Of a stretch of DNA of 64,000 nt, positions 42,541 to 49,564 are shown one piece after another (within the stretch, counting starts at the first letter, position 1; the number at the start of each line of letters is the position of its first letter). Under the pieces are notes generated by a model, which saw only the letters and a list, made by a program, of their open reading frames with translations, searched no databases and was not told the origin of the DNA. The stretch is from contig CAXXVA010000002.1 of NCBI GenBank assembly GCA_963675365.2, positions 434,001 to 498,000 on the forward strand, in the 5' to 3' direction. The DNA is from CAXXOK01 sp963675365 (GTDB taxonomy: Bacteria; Bacillota; Clostridia; Christensenellales; Aristaeellaceae). The translations under genes were made by a program, and so were the position numbers.

Positions 42541-43041
42541 TTATGCTTTTTTGAAATGCAGTTTACAGGTCGCGCAGCCCTTGGCGATGGTATCGCTGAG
42601 GTCCAGTTCCAGACCCATGGCCTTGGCAATGCCGCGGTCGCCGTCCATAGCCATATCGCACAAAAGCGCGATGCGCTCTTCGTCAAACCCGAGCTTCTGC
42701 CAGGCGGACACCAGCGCGCAATAGTGAAAATCTACCGTCACGTTGTCCTTGTCGGCTTTGATATTGTCCATATGGAAGGTTTGGGGGCCAAGGCTTGATT
42801 CGTCGCCTAAAAACGCGCCTTTGAAATCAGCGCAGTCTTCCGGGTTTGCACACATGGCCTTAAAGCGTTCGCCGTGCATGAGACCCGTGCGCATAATGGC
42901 GCGGCGCACGATGGGTTCGGCGTCGATACCGGCTTTCACCATTTCGTCGAAAATCAAGCCCATCCAGGTTGCGCGGTGCTCGATCTGCGCGCGGTTAACG
43001 TCGATGATTTCCTTTACGGGATTGGCCTCGTTCTTAATCAT
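42541..43041 (-). CDS. L-2-amino-thiazoline-4-carboxylic acid (ATC) hydrolase family protein
   Basis: A 166-residue protein I place in the ATC-hydrolase family (Pfam ATC_hydrolase). The conserved core HYCALVSAWQKLGF (106-119) and LLCDMAMDGDRG (127-138) give a Cys, a His and acidic residues in the family pattern. A final CATC (156-159) may add a metal or redox site. The founding enzyme opens a thiazoline ring on the way to L-cysteine; most relatives are uncharacterised. It is the first gene of the operon, with a strong AAGGAGG site, and the operon also encodes a cysteine desulfidase. Function is therefore plausible but inferred. Confidence 0.78.
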   Translation of the reverse strand: MIKNEANPVKEIIDVNRAQIEHRATWMGLIFDEMVKAGIDAEPIVRRAIMRTGLMHGERFKAMCANPEDCADFKGAFLGDESSLGPQTFHMDNIKADKDNVTVDFHYCALVSAWQKLGFDEERIALLCDMAMDGDRGIAKAMGLELDLSDTIAKGCATCKLHFKKA

Positions 43042-43300
43042 GGGTGGTCCTCCTTAGAATATTGGAATAATGTTGACGGACCGGCCGCCGATGCGGGGTG
43101 GATGCCGGTCCTGGTCAGCGCGGATCAAGAAATATACGGGTTGCCCGGCCGGAAGGGGAATATCGGAAACCGTATACGAAACGATTGAAAACCGAAAATC
43201 CGCCCCATAAAACAGCGAAACACTGTATGGAGTTGACGTCATTGTCTGTTATTTCATTGGCCGATCCTGGCGCGTTTCGCCCTGATGGACCATTGCTCTA
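43042..43300 (-). other. Long 5' leader of the ATC-hydrolase/Liv/CyuA/DhaKL operon
   Basis: The predicted transcription start near 43299 leaves about 258 nt before the first gene. Most of it is spanned by a 62-codon open frame (43242-43054, ATG start) that ends 12 nt before the first gene. That frame lacks a clear ribosome site, and its product is not recognised. No known riboswitch class was recognised. It may be a regulatory leader or simply non-coding. Confidence 0.4.
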
Positions 43301-43305
43301 TCATT

Positions 43306-43334
43306 AGTATACTACTGGTCGACCAGCATGTCAA
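43306..43334 (-). promoter_or_regulatory. Operon promoter with GntR/FadR-type operator in the spacer
   Basis: On the minus strand, -35 TTGACA (43329-43334), a 17-bp spacer and -10 TATACT (43306-43311) are near perfect. The spacer contains the 12-bp palindrome CTGGTCGACCAG (43315-43326), matching the TGGTC-GACCA style of FadR-subgroup sites. The GntR gene at 34941-35576 in the same operon is the likely ligand-responsive repressor. Confidence 0.85.
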
Positions 43335-43538
43335 GCGTAAAATTTCTTTGCCGGAATCACCTATGTCGTGCGCTTTCCGCGCTTGCAAAACAAGGGGTTG
43401 TAGGGTACACTGTGCCTGCGTAGGGTAAGCGTTTTTATATCCGGAATCCATCGGGACGGCCGTGCGCCGGACCGGTTTTGCCTGATTTTGCGAACCCGGA
43501 CGCTGAAATTACATCATAAGCATAGGATGAGGAACGAC

Positions 43539-44429
43539 ATGAAAATATTGGACTATGGCAGCGCAAGCCTGGACCTGGTATTCGCGGTGGATCACATTTC
43601 AATGCCCGGCGAGACGATTTCTTCCTCCGGTCGGGAAATATTTCCGGGCGGCAAGGGGCTTAATCAAGCCATCGCCGCCGCCAAGGGCGGCGCGGAAACC
43701 TACTTTGCGGGAATCATCGGCCACGACGGAGAAATGCTTTTGCAGGCGCTGCAAACCGCCGGCGTACGGACGGATTACATGGAGGTTTCAAAGACCGATC
43801 CCACCGGCAACGCACTGATTCAGGTGGACGCCGCCGGGCAGAACAGCATCGTGCTGTTCGCGGGCACAAACCGCACCCATACCGAAGAAAGAATGGATCG
43901 TATCCTGTCGCAGTTCCAGCCGGGCGATATCCTGCTGATGCAAAACGAGATTAATTTGGTCGAAGCCCTCGTGGACAAAGCCTATGCCAGGGGACTGACC
44001 ATCGCGCTCAATCCTTCGCCGTTCGACGCGGAAGTTGAGGCCTGCGACCTCGGTAAAATCGGCATTTTTCTTCTCAACGAAATCGAGGGCGAGCAGCTGA
44101 CCGGAAAGCACGAGGAAACGCAGATACTAAAAGCGCTCGGCGAGAGATATCCCGACGCCAAAATCGTACTGACTTTGGGTGAAAAGGGCGTTTTGTATCA
44201 CGACCGGAACGGGGACCTCAGCCAACCGGCTTTCCCGGTCAAAGCGGTCGATTCCACAGCCGCCGGCGATACGTTTACGGGCTTTTTCCTTGCGGCGCTG
44301 ACACGGAATTTAAGCGTGCAGCAGGCCCTGCGCATCGCCGCGAAAGCCGCGTCCATCTCCGTATGCCATAAAGGCGCTTCTTCTTCCATCCCTGCGTGGG
44401 ACGCGGTACTGTCGGCACTGGGAGAATAG
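43539..44429 (+). CDS. Ribokinase-family (PfkB) sugar kinase
   Basis: A 296-residue kinase. The glycine-rich N-terminal motif GREIFPGGKGLNQAIAAAKGG is the ribokinase signature, with the PfkB ATP site DSTAAGDTFTGFF at the C-terminus and NPSPF in the middle. It probably phosphorylates ribose or another free sugar. ATG at 43539 follows GATGAGGA. It is divergent from the ATC-hydrolase operon and lies 282 nt before a sugar ABC importer, which may supply its substrate. Confidence 0.9.
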   Translation: MKILDYGSASLDLVFAVDHISMPGETISSSGREIFPGGKGLNQAIAAAKGGAETYFAGIIGHDGEMLLQALQTAGVRTDYMEVSKTDPTGNALIQVDAAGQNSIVLFAGTNRTHTEERMDRILSQFQPGDILLMQNEINLVEALVDKAYARGLTIALNPSPFDAEVEACDLGKIGIFLLNEIEGEQLTGKHEETQILKALGERYPDAKIVLTLGEKGVLYHDRNGDLSQPAFPVKAVDSTAAGDTFTGFFLAALTRNLSVQQALRIAAKAASISVCHKGASSSIPAWDAVLSALGE

Positions 44430-44566
44430 GAATGGTCGACATGGCGGCGAATATCCGGTAGACGTACAGACCGGTTCCTCGGTCACTGTTGAAATGGCAA
44501 ACAACCGGCATCATCCCGTACACCGTTATCAATAAATATGGATATAAAAAAGCAAAACGGCCACAG

Positions 44567-44591
44567 TTGATATTTTCAAATTAGATATCAA
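44567..44591. promoter_or_regulatory. Inverted repeat upstream of the sugar ABC operon
   Basis: TTGATAT (44567-44573) and ATATCAA (44585-44591) form a 7-bp inverted repeat around an 11-nt centre, in an AT-rich stretch before the ATPase gene. It may be a regulator site, perhaps for the YesN-like response regulator. No clear promoter boxes could be fixed in 44430-44711. Confidence 0.4.
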
Positions 44592-44711
44592 AATTTTAGA
44601 ATCTGTCATTTCCGCGAATGCGCCAAAACTGTAAAATATGGTTAGATAATCGTCGTTTTGTTAAAAGAAGCGCCGCGATCCAACAGTATAGATAGAAATG
44701 CGAGCATTGAG

Positions 44712-46211
44712 ATGAATCGTTATTTATTGGAAATGAGGGAGATTACCAAAACCTTTCCGGGCGTAAAGGCCTTGGATAAGGTGAGTTTTGACCTGTTTCC
44801 GGGTGAAATCCACGCCTTGATGGGCGAAAACGGAGCCGGGAAATCCACCTTTATCCAGGTGCTGACGGGCGTGCATCACCCCGACGGCGGCGAGATCATT
44901 CTGGAAGGTAAAAAGATCCAGATGAGCAATCCGCTGGTTGCAGCGCGCCACGGCATCGCCGCGATTTACCAGCATCTGGCGATCTATCCCGATCTGACCG
45001 TTGCCGAAAACATCTTCATGGGGCATGAAAAGCTCGTCAAAGGCATCAACGGCATTAACTGGAAGAAAACCAACCAGGCGGCGCAGGCATTGCTGGACAA
45101 GATGGGCGCGACCATCAAGGCGACGGACACCATGGGGAGCCTGAGCATCGCCCAGCAGCAGATGGTGGAGATCGCCAAAGCGCTGTCGCAGAACATGAAA
45201 ATCCTGATCATGGACGAGCCGACCGCCGCGCTGACGCGGCAGGAATCGGAAGAGCTTTACGAAATCGCCCGGTCGCTGCGCGAGCAGGGCGTTTCGATCA
45301 TCCTGATCTCCCACCGGCTGGAGGACACCTTCAAGCTGGCCGACCGCGTCAGCATCCTGCGGGACGGCCAGTATATCGGTACATGGAATATCGGGGACGT
45401 TACGGATGTGGAGCTGGTCAGGCACATGGTCGGCCGGTCCATCGACCAGTTCTTCCCGGTCAAGAAAAATCCGATCGGCGGAGAGCTTTTGCGCGTGGAA
45501 GGCCTGTCGCAAACGGGCCGGTTCGCGGATATCAGCTTCACGCTGCACGAAGGGGAAATTCTGGGGCTGACCGGCCTGGTCGGCGCCGGACGCACGGAGG
45601 TAGTGCAGGCGATCTGCGGCGTGACCAAAGCGACCGGGGACGTATACATCCGGGGCGAGAAAACCCTGATCCGGGATCCGCACGACGCGATGGTCCATTC
45701 CATCGGCATGCTGCCCGAGGACAGGCAGAAGCAGGGCTTGTTCATGCCCTGGTCCATCAACCACAACATCACCCTACCCACCATTCAACGCTATACGCGC
45801 AGGAAGCTGATCCAGCCCAAGCTTGAGCAGGAGGAGAGCCGGAAATTCTTCGACCTGTTGAAGGTGCGCGCCGTATCGGTGGATACAGCCGCGTCTTCGC
45901 TGTCGGGCGGCAACCAGCAGAAGGTGGTCATCGGCAAGCTGTTAAGCGTCGAATCGCGCATTCTGATCATGGACGAGCCCACCAAGGGTGTGGACGTTGG
46001 CAGCAAAGCGCAGATCTATGAAGTGATGTGCGAGCTGACGGCGCAGGGATACGGCATCCTGATGGTGTCGTCGGAGCTTCCCGAGGTCATCAACATGTGC
46101 GACCGCATTGTGGTCATGCGGGAGGGCCGGGTTGCCGCGACCATCTCCAAGCAGGAAGCGACGCAGGAAAACGTGCTTGCGGCCGCTCTGCCCGCGGATA
46201 AAACGGAGTGA
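44712..46211 (+). CDS. Sugar ABC transporter ATP-binding protein (RbsA/RhaT type, duplicated ATPase)
   Basis: A 499-residue double ATPase of the carbohydrate uptake 2 family. The first half has Walker A GENGAGKST, signature LSIAQQQMVEIAKAL and Walker B ILIMDEPTAALT. The second half has the degenerate Walker A GLVGAGRTE and signature LSGGNQQKVVIGKLL, as expected for RbsA. ATG at 44712 is the most likely start, although its ribosome site is weak; a TTG at 44658 would add 18 residues. It is followed by two permeases and a binding protein. Confidence 0.9.
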   Translation: MNRYLLEMREITKTFPGVKALDKVSFDLFPGEIHALMGENGAGKSTFIQVLTGVHHPDGGEIILEGKKIQMSNPLVAARHGIAAIYQHLAIYPDLTVAENIFMGHEKLVKGINGINWKKTNQAAQALLDKMGATIKATDTMGSLSIAQQQMVEIAKALSQNMKILIMDEPTAALTRQESEELYEIARSLREQGVSIILISHRLEDTFKLADRVSILRDGQYIGTWNIGDVTDVELVRHMVGRSIDQFFPVKKNPIGGELLRVEGLSQTGRFADISFTLHEGEILGLTGLVGAGRTEVVQAICGVTKATGDVYIRGEKTLIRDPHDAMVHSIGMLPEDRQKQGLFMPWSINHNITLPTIQRYTRRKLIQPKLEQEESRKFFDLLKVRAVSVDTAASSLSGGNQQKVVIGKLLSVESRILIMDEPTKGVDVGSKAQIYEVMCELTAQGYGILMVSSELPEVINMCDRIVVMREGRVAATISKQEATQENVLAAALPADKTE

Positions 46212-46222
46212 GGAGAGAAAGC

Positions 46223-47299
46223 ATGCGAAAAGACAAGGGTCTGCAAAACTATCTCATCGCCATGTTTTCCAAACATCGCGAAATCGGGCTGCTGCTCATC
46301 CTCGCCGCGCTGGTCGCGCTGGTCGGGCTGCGCAATCCGCTGTTCCTGACCGGGGATAAGTTCCTGTTCATTTTAAAGGATACCGCGCCGCTGTTCATCC
46401 TGGCCGCCGGGATGATGTGCGTGCTGCTGGTGGGGTCCATCGATATTTCCATCACAGGCATCATGGCTTTATCGGCCATGGTCGCGACGATGCTCATGCG
46501 CCAGGCGCTGGTGGTGACCGATACGACCGTCGTTATCGACGGGGTGGAAACCGCGGTGCGAACCAAAACCGGGATGCCGTTATTCCTGATTATTGTGGTC
46601 GCCATGGGCGTTGGTGGTCTTTGCGGCGCCGCCAACGGCGCGATCATCGCCTACGGCAAGGTGCTTCCGGTGGTAGCGACGCTTGGCATGCAGTATATCC
46701 TCTACGGCCTGACCCATGTGGTCAGCAGCGGGCAGGCTGTGTATAAAAAGGACATGACAGACGCGTTTGTGGATTTCACCCGCGTGGACATCCTCGGGAT
46801 CAACTCCCAGATATGGATATTGCTGATCTGCCTTGGATTGATGTTTATTTTCGTCACGTATTTCCGCGCCGGGCGGCACATGTACGCCGTCGGCTCCAAC
46901 CGCGAAGCTGCCGAAATGCGCGGCGTTAACGCGGAGCGTTCGATGCTGATGGCGCATATCATTATGGGCGTGCTGGCGGGGCTTGCCGGGCTGATGTTCG
47001 GCTCGCACGACACCAAGGTGACACAGGACCTGAAAATGGGGTACGAGATGTACGTCATCGCGGCGTGCGTGATCGGCGGCGTATCGGTTACGGGCGGCTC
47101 GGGTAAGATCACCGCTGTGCTTCTGGGCTCGCTGGTGATCGGCGTGATCAACAACGGCCTGCCGATGATGCGGCTGACCGGCAGCGCGGAGTTTTGGAAA
47201 AAGCTGATCCAGGGTCTGCTGATCCTGATTGCCGTCATATCCAACGTCGTCCTCAGGCGCATCAGTATACGCCGCGAGCTGCAGAGGAGGAAGATCTAG
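46223..47299 (+). CDS. Sugar ABC transporter permease (RbsC type), first of two
   Basis: A 358-residue permease with about nine hydrophobic helices. The CUT2 motif GSIDISITGIMALSAMVATM and the later GSNREAAEMRGVNAERSMLMAHIIMG are typical of RbsC-like proteins. ATG at 46223 has GAGGAGAG upstream, 12 nt after the ATPase stop. A second, different permease follows, so the channel is a heterodimer, as in the rhamnose and AI-2 (Lsr) importers. Confidence 0.9.
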   Translation: MRKDKGLQNYLIAMFSKHREIGLLLILAALVALVGLRNPLFLTGDKFLFILKDTAPLFILAAGMMCVLLVGSIDISITGIMALSAMVATMLMRQALVVTDTTVVIDGVETAVRTKTGMPLFLIIVVAMGVGGLCGAANGAIIAYGKVLPVVATLGMQYILYGLTHVVSSGQAVYKKDMTDAFVDFTRVDILGINSQIWILLICLGLMFIFVTYFRAGRHMYAVGSNREAAEMRGVNAERSMLMAHIIMGVLAGLAGLMFGSHDTKVTQDLKMGYEMYVIAACVIGGVSVTGGSGKITAVLLGSLVIGVINNGLPMMRLTGSAEFWKKLIQGLLILIAVISNVVLRRISIRRELQRRKI

Positions 47300-47300
47300 C

Positions 47301-48305
47301 ATGAAAGCATTGCGCAGGGTATTCTTCCGCTGGGAATGGCTGGTGGTCGGGCTGACGGTGCTGGTGTATTTCTTCTTCCAGTTCCGGCTTGGCGACAGCT
47401 ACACCGTGATGAAGCTGGTGGACCAGACGCGCGTGTACGTCGTGGATATCGGTTTTATGGCCATCGGCACGATGATGGTGCTGATCCTTGGCGACATCGA
47501 TATCTCCGTAGGCTCCACCGCGGCCTTGTCCGTCACGGTCATGGGGGTCGCCTACAACGCTGGCAACGGCCTTCCCTTCTGGGTTTCGGTGGCGCTGGCG
47601 CTGTTAACCGGCGCGCTGTGCGGGCTGATCAACGGCCTGCTCGTGGTGAAGTTCAAAGAGCTGTTTGCCATGATCATCACCCTGTCCACCCTGACCATCT
47701 ACCGCGGCATCGCCTATATTATTTTGAAAGACGGCGCGGCGGGCGGTTTTCCGAGCTGGTTTACCAAAACGCTGGGATACGGAAGCGTTCTGGGCGGCGT
47801 ACCGGTCATGCTACTGTGTCTGCTTGCGGCGTTCCCGCTGTTTTACATCCTCCTGCATCACACGGCGTTTGGGCGGCGGCTGTTTGCCACGGGGACCAAC
47901 ATCACCGCCGCGCGGTATTCCGGCATCCACACCGACCGGATCAAGGTCGCCGTCTTTACGATGAACGGCCTGCTGGCGGCCGTCGGCGGCATTATGCTTT
48001 TAAGCCGCACCGGATCGGTGAAGTACAACATCGCCACCGGGTACGAAATGCAGGCGATCGCCGTGGCAGTGCTTTCGGGAGCGTCCACCTCCGGCGGCAA
48101 AGGCTCGGTCGTCGGCGTGCTCCTGTCGCTGATTTTACTGACCTGCCTGAAGAACGGACTGATGATCGCATTCAACGATTCCTTTATCCTAAACCTCGCC
48201 ATCGGTGTGCTGCTGATTGGCATGGTGCTGTTGCCCAACATCTACCAGATGTTCAAGCAGCGGCGCCAGATCAGGCAGCAGCAGCTTTTGTCCCTTCATT
48301 CCTGA
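47301..48305 (+). CDS. Sugar ABC transporter permease (RbsC type), second of two
   Basis: A 334-residue permease of the same family. GDIDISVGSTAALSVTVMGVAYNAG and the conserved TGTNITAARYSGIHTDRIKVAVFTMNG are present. ATG at 47301 is 1 nt after the stop of the first permease, with GAGGAGGAAG as ribosome site. The pair, with the duplicated ATPase and the binding protein, resembles RhaP/RhaQ or LsrC/LsrD. Confidence 0.9.
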   Translation: MKALRRVFFRWEWLVVGLTVLVYFFFQFRLGDSYTVMKLVDQTRVYVVDIGFMAIGTMMVLILGDIDISVGSTAALSVTVMGVAYNAGNGLPFWVSVALALLTGALCGLINGLLVVKFKELFAMIITLSTLTIYRGIAYIILKDGAAGGFPSWFTKTLGYGSVLGGVPVMLLCLLAAFPLFYILLHHTAFGRRLFATGTNITAARYSGIHTDRIKVAVFTMNGLLAAVGGIMLLSRTGSVKYNIATGYEMQAIAVAVLSGASTSGGKGSVVGVLLSLILLTCLKNGLMIAFNDSFILNLAIGVLLIGMVLLPNIYQMFKQRRQIRQQQLLSLHS

Positions 48306-48365
48306 GAACCCAGCAGGGAGCAAACCCTGTTGAGAAATAAACAACCAAACAAGGAGGAACCCATC

Positions 48366-49364
48366 ATGCGCAAACTACTCTCTCTCGTACTGGCAGCCGT
48401 CATGATTCTGCTGCTTGTGCCGTCGATCGCAGGCGCGATGACCATCGGCGTCGTGTACAAGCAGACAGGCAACCCCTTCTTTGAAGCAGCCGTAAAAGGC
48501 TTCCAGGAGGCATCGGACGATCTTGGCTACGAGTTGGTGCACAACGGCCCGGCCGACAGCTCCAACGAAGGCCAGATCCAGATCATTGAAGGCTTCATCC
48601 AGCAGGGCGTGGACGCGATCGCGATCTCGTCCAACGACGCTGCCGGCGTGGTGCCCGTGCTGCAGTCCGCCATGGAAAAGGGCATTCATGTCCTCTCCTG
48701 GGACTCCGCTGTGCTGCCCGAAGGCCGCGAGCTGAACATCGACCCGTCCGTTGCCGAGAACATCGGCCGTGTCGAAGTTAAGGAAATCGCGGAGCAGATC
48801 GGCTACGAAGGCCAGATCGCCATCCTGTCTTCCGCCTCCACGCATGACAACCAGAATACCTGGATCGGCTGGATGCAGGAAGAGCTCAAGGATCCCAAGT
48901 ACGCCAACATGGAACTGGTGACCATCGCATATGGCGACGACCTGACCGACAAATCCTATCAGGAAATGCAGGGCCTCATCGACAGCTATCCCGACCTGAA
49001 GGGCGTTATCTCGCCCACGACCGTCGGCATCGCGGCCGCGGCCAACTGCATTCAGGATAACGGCCTCACCGGCGTTATCAAGCTGACCGGCCTCGGCCTC
49101 CCCAGCGAGATGGCCGATTACATCACTGACGGCGTGTGCGAAGGCATGTACCTGTGGAACCCGATCGATCTGGGTCTGTGCGCGGGCTATGCCGCCTACA
49201 ACCTGGTGGAAGGCTTTGAGCCTGTGGAAGGCGCGACCTTTGAGGCCGGGCGTCTTGGCACGATCACCATCCTGGTGGATGCCGAGGGCAATCCCTTCAC
49301 CATCGTCGGCGATCCCTACCGTTTCGATGCGAGCAACATCGACCAGTGGAAAGACGTGTATTAA
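48366..49364 (+). CDS. Sugar ABC transporter substrate-binding protein (RhaS/LsrB type)
   Basis: A 332-residue binding protein of the Peripla_BP_4 group, similar to rhamnose- and AI-2-binding proteins. After a signal peptide without lipobox cysteine the mature protein starts MTIGVVYKQTGNPFFEAAVKGF. SWDSAVLPEGRELNIDPS and GLGLPSEMADYITDGVCEGMYLWNP are typical of that subgroup. ATG at 48366 has AAGGAGG upstream. It is about one third identical by eye to the lipoprotein at 52899, especially near the C-terminal MYLWNP.DLG block. Confidence 0.9.
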   Translation: MRKLLSLVLAAVMILLLVPSIAGAMTIGVVYKQTGNPFFEAAVKGFQEASDDLGYELVHNGPADSSNEGQIQIIEGFIQQGVDAIAISSNDAAGVVPVLQSAMEKGIHVLSWDSAVLPEGRELNIDPSVAENIGRVEVKEIAEQIGYEGQIAILSSASTHDNQNTWIGWMQEELKDPKYANMELVTIAYGDDLTDKSYQEMQGLIDSYPDLKGVISPTTVGIAAAANCIQDNGLTGVIKLTGLGLPSEMADYITDGVCEGMYLWNPIDLGLCAGYAAYNLVEGFEPVEGATFEAGRLGTITILVDAEGNPFTIVGDPYRFDASNIDQWKDVY

Positions 49365-49397
49365 GTTTCCCTCTCCTTAACGGGTCGTATTGACCAA

Positions 49398-49435
49398 CGG
49401 GCCTGGTTGCTTTGCGGCCAGGCCCGCTTTATAAT
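49398..49435 (+). terminator. Terminator-like hairpin overlapping a promoter for the sensor genes
   Basis: CGGGCCTGG/CCAGGCCCG (49398-49406 and 49418-49426) forms a hairpin after the binding-protein gene, followed by a short T-rich tail. A -10 TATAAT (49430-49435) lies 17 bp from TTGCTT (49407-49412) in the hairpin loop. The site may both end the importer transcript and start the sensor transcript. Confidence 0.55.
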
Positions 49436-49465
49436 AGGAGTATATTCCTGAAAGGACGTTATACC

Positions 49466-49564
49466 ATGCGGCACACCGGCAAACGCGTACGGCCGCTGCC
49501 CGCGCATACGCATTGGGCGGCAAGGCCCGGCAGGCAGGAAGGCCTGCTTTCCTTTAAAAGATGA
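49466..49564 (+). CDS. 32-codon leader peptide coupled to the histidine kinase
   Basis: A short open frame with a good ribosome site (GAAAGGACG, 7 nt before the ATG). It encodes a basic peptide beginning MRHTGKRVRPLPAHTHW. Its TGA stop (49562-49564) overlaps the kinase ATG (49561-49563) as ATGA. The kinase itself has no good ribosome site, so its translation probably depends on this frame. The peptide resembles no family I know. Confidence 0.5.
   Translation: MRHTGKRVRPLPAHTHWAARPGRQEGLLSFKR

Noticed and set aside
44712..49364. Direct naming of the importer as an AI-2 (Lsr) or rhamnose system
   Set aside because: The binding-protein subgroup fits both and others. No lsrK, lsrF, lsrG or rhamnose enzymes are present, so only a general sugar importer call is made.
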